The translations under genes were made by a program, and so were the position numbers. From JAMLIN01 sp041676645 (GTDB taxonomy: Bacteria; Pseudomonadota; Gammaproteobacteria; Burkholderiales; Burkholderiaceae_E), in the NCBI GenBank assembly GCA_041676645.1, contig JBAYRO010000130.1, forward strand, positions 1 through 6,854: a DNA stretch of 6,854 nucleotides, given 5' to 3'. Below are positions 1 to 5,750 of the stretch, piece after piece; position 1 is the stretch's first letter; every line of letters begins with the position of its first letter. A model generated the notes under the pieces. The model did not search any database. It saw only the letters and a list, made by a program, of their open reading frames with translations, and had not been told where the DNA came from.

Positions 1-9
1 CCGACGGGA

Positions 10-888
10 TCAGTCCCGCTCCATCGGCAGCGCCGGATCGCTCGCCCATTCATTGAGCGAGTTGTCATACACCGCTACCCGGTCGTTGCCGAGCTGGTGA
101 AGCACGAAGGCATCGAGCGACGCTGCGATGCCGCCCCCGCAGTAGACGAGCACCGGAGTGTCGGCATCGACGCCCACCGCGGCGAAGGCCTCGGCCGCGG
201 CATCGGGCGTGAGCAGTTCCAGGCTGTCGGGATCGCGCAGCGAGACGGCGGGGACATTGACGCTGCCGGCGATCCTGCCCGGGCGCCCGTAGCGTCGGCT
301 GCCGCCGGCATGCGACAGCGGGCTGAGCGCATCGACGATGCGGCTGCCGGGGTCGTCGATCGCGGCGAGGATCGCGGCCGAATCGACGAACAGGCCCGGC
401 CGGGGCCGCGCGCTCAGGTACGCGACGGGATAGTGCTCGTCGCCGGTGCGCACCGGCCGGCCCTCGCGCTCCCATTTCTCCCAGCCGCCATCGAGGATCG
501 CCGCACGGTCGAACCCGATCGATCGCAGCATCCACCAGACCCGGGTCGCCCACTGCAGGTTGTTCCGGCTGTAGAGCACCACCTCGGAATCGTCGCCGAT
601 GCCGAGGCGCCCGAAGGCGGTGGCAAGCGTGACGGAGTCGGGCATGGTGAACCGGAACGGGGCGTCGGAATCGGAGAGATCCGCCTGCAGGTCGATGTAG
701 GCCGCGCCCGGAACATGGCCTTGCCGATACTCGGGCCGGGCGCTGGCGACCCGGTAGGGATCGTCGTCGGTGTCCGCGAGCAGCCAGGTGGTGCAGTCGA
801 AGATCCGCAGGCGCGGATCGTCCAGGCGCGCAGCAAGCGCCTCGGTGCTGCACAGGGCATCGGGATTGCGGAAGCTTCGCTTGGTCAA
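10..888 (-). CDS. Two-domain sulfurtransferase (rhodanese/3-mercaptopyruvate sulfurtransferase family), TTG start
   Basis: The 292-residue product has the length and layout of tandem-rhodanese sulfurtransferases, which move sulfane sulfur from thiosulfate or 3-mercaptopyruvate to a thiophilic acceptor. The N-terminal inactive domain (about residues 10-145) shows the HVPGA motif near residue 58 and DGGWEKWEREGRP near 133; Ser107 stands where an active domain would have cysteine. The C-terminal catalytic domain (about 165-292) has the loop YCGGGIAAS with the presumed persulfide-forming Cys250, and ends with the family-like EWASDPALPME. The loop is neither the textbook rhodanese CRKGVT nor the mercaptopyruvate type CGSGVTA, so the substrate is uncertain. 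I chose the TTG at 888 because GGAGG lies 8 nt upstream and the family N-terminus begins there; the frame stays open far upstream without homology. It is the last gene of the minus-strand series, 17 nt after the preceding gene. No signal peptide is seen, so it is probably cytoplasmic. Confidence 0.93.
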   Translation of the reverse strand: MTKRSFRNPDALCSTEALAARLDDPRLRIFDCTTWLLADTDDDPYRVASARPEYRQGHVPGAAYIDLQADLSDSDAPFRFTMPDSVTLATAFGRLGIGDDSEVVLYSRNNLQWATRVWWMLRSIGFDRAAILDGGWEKWEREGRPVRTGDEHYPVAYLSARPRPGLFVDSAAILAAIDDPGSRIVDALSPLSHAGGSRRYGRPGRIAGSVNVPAVSLRDPDSLELLTPDAAAEAFAAVGVDADTPVLVYCGGGIAASLDAFVLHQLGNDRVAVYDNSLNEWASDPALPMERD

Positions 889-896
889 CTTCGGTT

Positions 897-901
897 CCTC
901 C
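897..901 (-). promoter_or_regulatory. Ribosome binding site fixing the TTG start of the sulfurtransferase gene
   Basis: A perfect GGAGG on the minus strand sits 8 nt before the TTG at 888, inside the 17-nt gap after the preceding gene. No ATG or GTG in the same frame is as well placed. The surrounding 12-mer CCGGAGGAACCG (892-903) is identical to the one in front of the enoyl-CoA hydratase gene, at the same distance from the start. Confidence 0.75.
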
Positions 902-905
902 GGGT

Positions 906-1862
906 TCAGCCGAGATAGTCGGGTGCGCCATAGACCTGGAACAGCACGCCACGCCACGCGGGATCGGTCACCGGGTCGGCCGGCTCCGAGAACTCGATGC
1001 CGCGCCTGTCGAGGTCCTCGCAGAAGATGCGGGTGACCATCGCGGGCGTGAGGTCGTGGCCATGGTCGTCGTAGGATTCGGCCATCGCCCGCGTCTCGAA
1101 GCAGAAGGCCTTCCACAGCACCGAGAGCCGGACCTTGCGATACGGCAGCCGCGCGATGATCCGCTCGCCATCGCGCACTTCCCAGTCGCCGCCGGCATCG
1201 CGACCGAGCCGCGCATGGTAGGGCATGGAATCGGGGGCCCAGTACTCGTCCGGCGCGCCGGTCGCCCCGACCCGGTGGTACATGTATTCGTTGTCGGCGA
1301 CCACGCTCGTGTTGCTGTAGGGGGGCGCGACGGTGAGCGAGGATGCATCGAGGCCCTCGGGCCAGTACTCGAACTCGCCCCCCTCGCCGTCGTAGAACCA
1401 GGTGATCGCCGAAGCCACCGGAATCGCCCATTCCTGGAACAGGCCCGAATAGCCCATCGGGGTCAGCATCCAGCCGGGCACCTCGCGATTGTTCAAGCCC
1501 CGGAAGAAGGGCAGGTCGAGGTGCGGCGGCGCCCCCGCCGCCGGCAGGTTGAGGTTGGTCATCATCGCCCAGGGGCGGACCACCTCGGCGCCGAAGGACT
1601 CGCGGGCGGCCTCGATGAAGTTCGGATTGTGGAAAAACGGTTCGGCGCCGTCGAACAGCACCCGGCCGCCGAGCGCCCAGAAGTTCCGGAACCATGCCGC
1701 GCAGTTGCGCTCGTCGGGCTGGCGCTGGACGGCGGCGATGGTCTTGTACGGGGCGCCCCGATGGATCAGGTCGATGACGCCCTGCGGATCGTCGAAGGCC
1801 CCCTCGATCCGCCGCGGCGGCGCGATCTGGGTATGGGGTCGGACTGCTGGCATTGTCGTCAT
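906..1862 (-). CDS. Uncharacterised 318-residue protein, possible Fe(II)/2-oxoglutarate-dependent oxygenase
   Basis: I do not recognise a named family. No signal peptide or membrane segment is visible, so it is likely soluble and cytoplasmic. Several features suggest a double-stranded beta-helix oxygenase: an HxD pair (His114-Leu-Asp116, in PPHLDLPFFRG), the stretch GGEFEYWPEG (161-170), a possible distal iron ligand His196 in NEYMYHRVG, and an RxS (Arg245-Leu-Ser247, in VRLSVLW) of the kind that binds the 2-oxoglutarate carboxylate. The His196-Arg245 gap of 49 residues is longer than usual and would require an insertion; His216 (MPYHARLG) is another possible ligand. The protein is rich in Trp, Tyr and Phe. 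The ATG at 1862 is chosen because GGAG lies 5 nt upstream; an upstream ATG at 1907 would add 15 mostly Arg/Glu residues and overlap the mgtC-like gene. It lies 41 nt after that gene and 17 nt before the sulfurtransferase. The reading frame is secure; the enzymatic role is inference. Confidence 0.85.
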   Translation of the reverse strand: MTTMPAVRPHTQIAPPRRIEGAFDDPQGVIDLIHRGAPYKTIAAVQRQPDERNCAAWFRNFWALGGRVLFDGAEPFFHNPNFIEAARESFGAEVVRPWAMMTNLNLPAAGAPPHLDLPFFRGLNNREVPGWMLTPMGYSGLFQEWAIPVASAITWFYDGEGGEFEYWPEGLDASSLTVAPPYSNTSVVADNEYMYHRVGATGAPDEYWAPDSMPYHARLGRDAGGDWEVRDGERIIARLPYRKVRLSVLWKAFCFETRAMAESYDDHGHDLTPAMVTRIFCEDLDRRGIEFSEPADPVTDPAWRGVLFQVYGAPDYLG

Positions 1863-1867
1863 GGTGT

Positions 1868-1871
1868 CTCC
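1868..1871 (-). promoter_or_regulatory. Ribosome binding site deciding the start at 1862
   Basis: GGAG on the minus strand is followed by ACACC and then the ATG at 1862, a 5-nt spacing. This favours the internal ATG over the in-frame ATG at 1907. A further in-frame ATG three codons downstream (MPAVRP) cannot be excluded but has poorer spacing. Confidence 0.6.
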
Positions 1872-1903
1872 GGTCTGTTCGTCCTCTCGTCGCCGCCGCC
1901 GTA

Positions 1904-2614
1904 TCAATCCTCGGTGGGCGCGATCCTGAAGGAATGCACCTGCGCATTCTCCGACAAGCTGCCGGCGAGTCGCCCATTGTTGCGGGGGTCGTCGGTGCGG
2001 ATGACCGTCCGGTACTCGAAGTACTCGCCATTTTCGGATACGCGGTAGCTCATGGCCACGACGTGGAAACCCATCGACGCGAGCAGCTGCCGGACCTCGA
2101 GTTCGGGCATGACCTCATCGCGTCGAAACACTATCGCATGATGCGAATAGTGATGCACCGGCATGCGGTCCTCGACCCAGCGCAGGATCGAGAGGGTCAG
2201 CAGGGTGAGCCCGGTCGCGATGATCGCGGGAACGTAGAAGCCGACGCCGAACAGCACGCCGATCGCCGCCGTCACCCAGATCGAGGCAGCGGTCGTCAGG
2301 CCGCGAACCGTGACGCCCTCCTTGAAGATCACGCCCGCCCCGAGGAAACCGATCCCGGTCATGATGCCCTGCGCCATGCGCGCCGGGTCGGAGCGCACCA
2401 CGTCCGCCAGTTCGTCCGGCAGCCAGCGCGACTGATACAGCGTCGCCTGCATCAGCAGGCTGGAGGCGAGGCAGACCAGTGCATGAGTGCGAAATCCGGC
2501 GGGCCGGCCATGGTAGGTACGCTCGATGCCGATGAGGGCGCCGGCGACGAGCGCCACAGCCAGGTGCACGAGGATGGCCCAGAAATCGGACCCGGTCACG
2601 AAGTACGCCGACAT
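1904..2614 (-). CDS. MgtC/SapB family inner-membrane protein
   Basis: This 236-residue protein matches the MgtC/SapB family in length and signature. The N-terminal half is hydrophobic, with about four to five membrane segments (roughly 11-29, 44-61, 84-98, 106-125, 127-146). It carries the diagnostic stretches GIERTYHGRPAGFRTHALV (29-47) and GIGFLGAGVIFKEG (87-100) followed by VRGLTTAASIWVTAAIG. Residues from about 150 form a soluble cytoplasmic tail, ACT-like in size, as in long MgtC proteins. In Salmonella, MgtC supports growth at low Mg2+ and inside macrophages and inhibits the F-type ATP synthase; environmental homologues have varied, mostly unknown roles, so I give no symbol. A histidine-rich linker (HHYSHH, 154-159) joins the two parts. 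The start lies only 5 nt after the stop of the upstream hot-dog gene, with no strong Shine-Dalgarno, which suggests translational coupling. No Mg2+-responsive leader can exist in so short a gap. Confidence 0.93.
   Translation of the reverse strand: MSAYFVTGSDFWAILVHLAVALVAGALIGIERTYHGRPAGFRTHALVCLASSLLMQATLYQSRWLPDELADVVRSDPARMAQGIMTGIGFLGAGVIFKEGVTVRGLTTAASIWVTAAIGVLFGVGFYVPAIIATGLTLLTLSILRWVEDRMPVHHYSHHAIVFRRDEVMPELEVRQLLASMGFHVVAMSYRVSENGEYFEYRTVIRTDDPRNNGRLAGSLSENAQVHSFRIAPTED
2129..2152. repeat. Imperfect inverted repeat inside the mgtC-like gene
   Basis: The arms CACTATCGCAT and ATGCGAATAGTG flank a single G and pair fully apart from one extra A in the right arm. The element encodes the histidine-rich linker between the membrane and soluble parts of the protein. 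It may simply reflect alternating CAT/ATG-type histidine codons, or form a small mRNA hairpin. Confidence 0.4.
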
Positions 2615-2619
2615 GGGGC

Positions 2620-3543
2620 TCAGGCGGTATCACCCACATCGGCATAGCCGGCGTAGGAGTTCTTCATGCTGGCATGGTTGAGCAGCATCTCGGCCTTGAG
2701 CTGCGTGCCGGTGGCGTCGTAGATACGGCTGCGCACCCAGTGGGATTCGGTGCGCCGGCTCTCGGCCAGGGCAACGACCTCGCGTCGGACCAGGTAGGGC
2801 TCGCCGACGAACAGGGGGCCGTCGATCATCCGGATCTCCTGGTCGGCGAACAGGCCCACCGCCGGGCCCCGCACCGGCAGCCCGGCTTCCCGGCTGGTGT
2901 AGCTGGCCAGCACGCTGACCATCTCGAGCGGAATGATCGCCCGTCCCCAGGGCGTCGAATCCGCATCCGAATACCATGCGGAGTTCTCGGTGATGCCCGC
3001 GAGCTTCTGCTCGAGCGTGAACGGATACAGCTTGCCCATGTGCTGGCCCGGGTCCATCCGCACCGGTTCGTCGGCCTTTCCGGTCATGCCGACCCGCAGG
3101 TCGGCGAGGATCTTCAGTTCCCCCGGCGGACGCAGCCTGGCGAGCCGCGCCTCGAGCAGTGTCTCGCCATGGTCGGGTCCGAGGCTCACGCTCGCCTCGA
3201 GGACCGGCGTGCCGTCGGCCTTCTCGGCCCAGGCGCGAGTGCGCATGACTCCGGCCGGCGGTATCTCCACGAAGGCGCGGACCGATTCGCCCTCGACCAC
3301 CATGTTCTGGTAGTGCGCCGAGATGCAGCCGCGCTCGAACCAGCTCTGGCCCCAGATCTGCGCGAGCAGCGGCACGAACTGGCTGAAGTGGGTGGGTCCC
3401 TCGATGGGGCCGGCGCGAAAGCCGAGGCGTTCGGCCATCGCGTCGTCGTGCACCGAGGCATGCCCGCCGTACTCCTGGTCGGCAAGCATCTGTCGAGGCT
3501 GGCGCAATGGCCCGCAGAGGGCGAACGGGGTATCGAAGGACAT
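2620..3543 (-). CDS. Double hot-dog fold protein, MaoC-like/thioesterase-like
   Basis: The 307-residue product looks like two fused hot-dog modules, the fold used by acyl-CoA hydratases (MaoC, R-specific) and thioesterases. The N-terminal module (about 25-135) contains HASVHDDAMAERLGF, then GPIEGPTHFSQFVPLL (46-60, including His52), where MaoC-like proteins place the start of the central helix. The C-terminal module (about 185-295) contains WGRAIIPLEMVSVL, GLFADQEIRMIDGPLFVGEPY and the beta-rich RRTESHWVRSRIYDATG. I cannot identify a clear Asp/His hydratase dyad, so whether it hydrates, hydrolyses or only binds acyl-CoA is open. Start choice: the ATG at 3543 (MSFDTPFALCG) has a modest TAGG 6 nt upstream and begins at a family-like N-terminus; an ATG at 3615 would add 24 residues without conserved character. 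Its stop is 5 nt from the mgtC-like start. A dehydrogenase lies 126 nt upstream. It is probably cytoplasmic and linked to CoA-thioester metabolism by inference. Confidence 0.85.
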   Translation of the reverse strand: MSFDTPFALCGPLRQPRQMLADQEYGGHASVHDDAMAERLGFRAGPIEGPTHFSQFVPLLAQIWGQSWFERGCISAHYQNMVVEGESVRAFVEIPPAGVMRTRAWAEKADGTPVLEASVSLGPDHGETLLEARLARLRPPGELKILADLRVGMTGKADEPVRMDPGQHMGKLYPFTLEQKLAGITENSAWYSDADSTPWGRAIIPLEMVSVLASYTSREAGLPVRGPAVGLFADQEIRMIDGPLFVGEPYLVRREVVALAESRRTESHWVRSRIYDATGTQLKAEMLLNHASMKNSYAGYADVGDTA

Positions 3544-3662
3544 GGTCGACCTACTCGCTGGACAAGGCTTCGGAACCGCAAAGGATAGCCGGTCCCGCAC
3601 GGAGTCGCGCATCACCCCGGACGCCGGCGCGGCAAGCCCGGCCCCGGCCCGGCCCGGCGGCG

Positions 3663-3679
3663 CGCCCGCTCAGCGGGCG
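3663..3679 (-). other. GC-only hairpin enclosing the dehydrogenase stop codon
   Basis: The arms CGCCCGC (3663-3669) and GCGGGCG (3673-3679) form a perfect 7-bp stem. The three-base loop is exactly the TGA stop codon of the upstream dehydrogenase gene. No T-run follows on the minus strand, so it is not a standard intrinsic terminator; it could protect the 3' end of a processed message or attenuate read-through into the next gene, which lies 126 nt on. Confidence 0.4.
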
Positions 3680-4695
3680 AATCCTGCGAGCACCACCTTG
3701 CCGAGCGCGCGGCCCGATTCCAGCAGGGCATGAGCCCTGCGCAGCCCGGCGGCATCGATGCGGCCGAAATCCTCGGTCATCGTGGAACGGATCCTGCCGG
3801 CATCGACGAGATCGGCAAGCTCGCAGAGCAGCCGATGCTGCTCGATCATGTCGGGCGTGGCGAAGAGCGAGCGGGTGAACATCGACTCCCAGTGCAGCGA
3901 CGCGCACTTGCGCTTGAGCAGGCCGATGTCGATCGATCCGCTCGGCGGCTCGTCGATCAGGCCGAAACGCCCTTGCGGTGCGATCAGATCGGTCACCTGC
4001 GGATAGTGCTGGGCGGTATGCGTCAGGCTGACGACGTAGTCGGGCGCCGGCAGGCCCGCGGCGCGGATCTCCGCGGCGAGCGGCTTCGAATGATCGACCA
4101 CATGATGGGCGCCGAGCTCGCGAACCCAGCGCTGCGTCTCGGGCCGGGACGCCGTGGCGATCACGTCGAGCGCGGTGAGCTGGCGGGCAAGCTGGATCAT
4201 CATCGAACCGACGCCCCCGGCCCCGCCGATGACCAGCAGGGAGCGACCCTGCTCGGCATCGCCACGACCGACCCGCAGCCGATCGAACAGCATCTCCCAC
4301 GCGGTGATGCCGGTCAGCGGCATCGCGGCGGCGGCCGGGAAATCGAGGCTCGCCGGCATGCGGCCGACGATGCGCTCGTCGACGCAGTGCAGCTCGGCAT
4401 TGCAGCCCTGCCGGTCGATGGCGCCCGCATACCAGACGCGGTCGCCGGGCGCGAACCGCGACACATCGGCGCCGACCGATCGCACCACCCCGGCCGCATC
4501 CCAGCCGAGCACCGCCCACTGCCCGGGCTTCGGTTTCGAGCGCATCCGCATCTTGGTATCGAGCGGATTCACCGAGACCGCCCGGACCTCGACGAGCAGG
4601 TCGTGCGGCCCGGGCTCGGGATCGGGAAGCTCGACATCGCGCAGGCAGGCGGGATCATCGACCGGCAGGGGGGCATCGAGGGCAACGGCTTTCAT
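3670..4695 (-). CDS. Zinc-independent MDR-family alcohol dehydrogenase/quinone oxidoreductase
   Basis: This 341-residue protein is a medium-chain dehydrogenase/reductase of the zinc-type alcohol dehydrogenase-like group (resembling TIGR02817 proteins), likely an NADPH-dependent reductase of quinones or activated carbonyl/enone substrates. The N-terminal GroES-like domain (about 1-125) shows VSVNPLDTKMR (41-51), VLGWDAAGVV (62-71) and FAPGDRVWYAG (81-91). The Rossmann domain (about 125-270) has PLTGITAWEMLFDRL and the dinucleotide-binding glycines IGGAGGVGSM (156-165). The C-terminal segment ends in the typical ALLESGRALGKVVLAGF. The cysteine set of a structural-zinc loop and the catalytic zinc ligands are absent: Cys98 and Cys104 stand alone, as in quinone oxidoreductases. 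The start at 4695 (MKAVAL) is the family N-terminus; upstream is a purine-rich GAGAGAGA rather than a strong Shine-Dalgarno. It lies 30 nt after the GNAT gene and is probably co-transcribed with it. The physiological substrate cannot be read from the sequence. Confidence 0.93.
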   Translation of the reverse strand: MKAVALDAPLPVDDPACLRDVELPDPEPGPHDLLVEVRAVSVNPLDTKMRMRSKPKPGQWAVLGWDAAGVVRSVGADVSRFAPGDRVWYAGAIDRQGCNAELHCVDERIVGRMPASLDFPAAAAMPLTGITAWEMLFDRLRVGRGDAEQGRSLLVIGGAGGVGSMMIQLARQLTALDVIATASRPETQRWVRELGAHHVVDHSKPLAAEIRAAGLPAPDYVVSLTHTAQHYPQVTDLIAPQGRFGLIDEPPSGSIDIGLLKRKCASLHWESMFTRSLFATPDMIEQHRLLCELADLVDAGRIRSTMTEDFGRIDAAGLRRAHALLESGRALGKVVLAGFAR

Positions 4696-4725
4696 GTCTG
4701 TCTCTCTCTTTCGGTTCTTGCGTGT

Positions 4726-5205
4726 TCAGGGCGACGGCGGCGCCTGGGGAGCCAGGACGAGGCGCATCTGCGGCCGGATGCGGTCCGGGTCACCGAGGAT
4801 CGGCGCCGCGACCACGCCTTCGCGGGTGGCGCCGCAATGACGGTAGAAGGCTTCGGCATTGGGATCGGCGTCGATGTGCATGCGCGTGTGGCCCAGCTCG
4901 ACCAGGCTCGCGCTTGCGCGCTCGAGCAGCGCCCGGCCGACACCACGCCCCATATGGGCGGGCCGCACCCAGAGATGCTCGAGCGCCGGCACCGCGCCAC
5001 CGAGATCGAGCTGGCAGAAGCCCGCCACCGTGCCGGCGTCCTCGGCAACGAAAGTGGGCCGGCGCTGCGGCGCGTCGAGGCGCACGACGAGGTCCTCGCG
5101 CCAGGCATCGATGGCTTGCGGCGGATAGTTCCAGTGGGCCTTGGCCTCGATCGCGATCGATCCGAGCAGGGCGGCTTCGTCGGTTCGGGCGGGGCGGATA
5201 CGCAT
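4726..5205 (-). CDS. GNAT family N-acetyltransferase
   Basis: The 159-residue product has the size and motifs of a single-domain GNAT enzyme, which transfers an acetyl group from acetyl-CoA to an amine. It begins with MRIRPARTDEAALLG, the usual first strand and helix. Motif A follows the central strand LEHLWVRPAHMGRGVGRALL (76-94), with the pyrophosphate-binding loop R/Q-x-x-G-x-G/A read as HMGRGVG. Motif B is seen as NAEAFYRHCGA (116-126), with Tyr121 in the position of the usual general acid. The acceptor (small molecule, amino acid or protein N-terminus) cannot be told. The start at 5205 is preferred because GGAG lies 6 nt upstream; an in-frame ATG at 5217 would include that GGAG in the coding sequence and has no comparable site of its own. 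It is the first gene of the minus-strand series, divergent from the membrane protein gene and next to the repeat-rich promoter gap. Confidence 0.92.
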   Translation of the reverse strand: MRIRPARTDEAALLGSIAIEAKAHWNYPPQAIDAWREDLVVRLDAPQRRPTFVAEDAGTVAGFCQLDLGGAVPALEHLWVRPAHMGRGVGRALLERASASLVELGHTRMHIDADPNAEAFYRHCGATREGVVAAPILGDPDRIRPQMRLVLAPQAPPSP

Positions 5206-5211
5206 GCTCGT

Positions 5212-5215
5212 CTCC
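5212..5215 (-). promoter_or_regulatory. Ribosome binding site deciding the GNAT start at 5205
   Basis: GGAG on the minus strand lies 6 nt before the ATG at 5205. The alternative ATG at 5217 overlaps this site and lacks a good one upstream. Confidence 0.6.
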
Positions 5216-5236
5216 ATTGCGGCTTCGGGTCGTCAC

Positions 5237-5265
5237 GGGCCGGTACCGGTCATGGGCCGGTACCG
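5237..5265. repeat. Tandem 12-bp direct repeat with embedded palindromes
   Basis: GGGCCGGTACCG occurs at 5237-5248 and again at 5254-5265, separated by GTCAT, so the period is 17 bp. Each copy contains the palindrome CGGTACCG; in the first copy it extends to CCGGTACCGG (5240-5249). The context is also similar (CAC before the first copy, CAT before the second). Repeated palindromes in a divergent gap resemble paired regulator sites. Confidence 0.7.
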
Positions 5266-5284
5266 ATTACCCCGCGGGTAATCG
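5264..5284. promoter_or_regulatory. Candidate operator: perfect 9-3-9 inverted repeat
   Basis: The arms CGATTACCC (5264-5272) and GGGTAATCG (5276-5284) are exact reverse complements around CGC. The element starts within the last two bases of the second 12-bp repeat and lies 61 nt upstream of the plus-strand start codon and 58 nt upstream of the GNAT start. Size and symmetry fit a dimeric repressor such as a TetR-family protein, but this is inference and no regulator gene is present in the window. Confidence 0.6.
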
Positions 5285-5336
5285 ACGCGCCGCCATCGGC
5301 CCCGGAACATGGAGCCATCACCGATCCGAACACCCC

Positions 5337-5340
5337 GGAG
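5337..5340 (+). promoter_or_regulatory. Ribosome binding site of the membrane protein gene
   Basis: GGAG is followed by CCATC and the ATG at 5346, a 5-nt spacing. It fixes the start of the only plus-strand gene, whose frame is open far upstream without meaning. Confidence 0.6.
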
Positions 5341-5345
5341 CCATC

Positions 5346-5750
5346 ATGACAGAACATGCCATCGCCCGCCGCAAGCTGCCCGCATCCCTGAGCCTGCGCA
5401 CCGTCCTCGGCATCGACGCCGTCACCTGCCTGGCCATGGGCCTGGCACTGATCGCGCTGGCCGGCCCGCTCGGCAATCTCTTCGGCCTGCCGGCGCAACT
5501 GCTTTTCTTCGCCGGCGTGATCCTGCTGCCTTGCGCCGCGCTGATGTATGCCACCGCGCGCAGCAGCGGACCGAACCGCGCGCTTGCCTGGCTGGTCGTC
5601 CTCGGCAACCTCGCCTGGGTCGTGGCGAGCCTCGGCATTGCCGCGATGCTCGCTCCGTCGGCGCTGGGGCTCGCCTTCCTGCTCGCGCAGGCCGCGGTCG
5701 TGGCGGTGCTGGGCTTCCTCGAGTACCGTGGCCTGGCCAGCGCCCGCTAG
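5346..5750 (+). CDS. Small four-helix integral membrane protein of unknown function
   Basis: The 134-residue product has a short basic N-terminus (MTEHAIARRK) and about four hydrophobic segments: roughly 19-42 (VLGIDAVTCLAMGLALIALAG), 48-67 (LPAQLLFFAGVILLPCAAL), 78-100 (ALAWLVVLGNLAWVVASLG) and 106-126 (ALGLAFLLAQAAVVAVLGF), ending with EYRGLASAR. This is a compact inner-membrane protein; I do not recognise a named family and see no catalytic motif. Positive charges at the N-terminus and between segments 2 and 3 (ATARSSGPNR) suggest both termini face the cytoplasm. The start is supported by GGAG 5 nt upstream and by the divergent gap. It is the only plus-strand gene, divergent from GNAT and convergent with the hydratase gene, with which it overlaps by 4 bp. 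Its own promoter gap carries the palindrome and tandem repeats, so it may be specifically regulated. Confidence 0.85.
   Translation: MTEHAIARRKLPASLSLRTVLGIDAVTCLAMGLALIALAGPLGNLFGLPAQLLFFAGVILLPCAALMYATARSSGPNRALAWLVVLGNLAWVVASLGIAAMLAPSALGLAFLLAQAAVVAVLGFLEYRGLASAR

Larger units (their letters stand above)
5206..5345. promoter_or_regulatory. Divergent promoter region between the GNAT and membrane protein genes
   Basis: This 140-bp gap must hold the plus-strand promoter and probably one for the minus-strand series. It contains a tandem repeat and a palindrome, listed separately, all between 5237 and 5284. I could not identify convincing -35/-10 hexamers on either strand, which is common in very GC-rich promoters. 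The decamer GGAGCCATCA occurs twice (5311-5320 and 5337-5346), the second copy including the Shine-Dalgarno and the first base of the plus-strand ATG. Confidence 0.6.

Noticed and set aside
889..2031. The sulfurtransferase frame is open on the minus strand for more than 1,100 nt upstream of its TTG start, suggesting a fusion protein.
   Set aside because: The upstream translation is Arg/Pro/Gly-rich with no family resemblance, overlaps two well-supported genes in other frames, and a perfect GGAGG sits just before the TTG. It is a high-GC open-frame artefact.
3544..3669. Possible promoter for the hot-dog gene, with TATCCT on the minus strand as a -10 element.
   Set aside because: No acceptable -35 element lies at the right spacing, and the gap is otherwise only GC-rich sequence; too weak to list.
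3730..5345. Long plus-strand open frames opposite the dehydrogenase and GNAT genes (also 97-918, 1056-2048, 1853-2647, 2674-3588).
   Set aside because: They are antisense to genes with clear family motifs, are rich in Arg/His/Gly/Pro, and lack ribosome binding sites or recognisable domains; typical shadows of third-position G/C bias.
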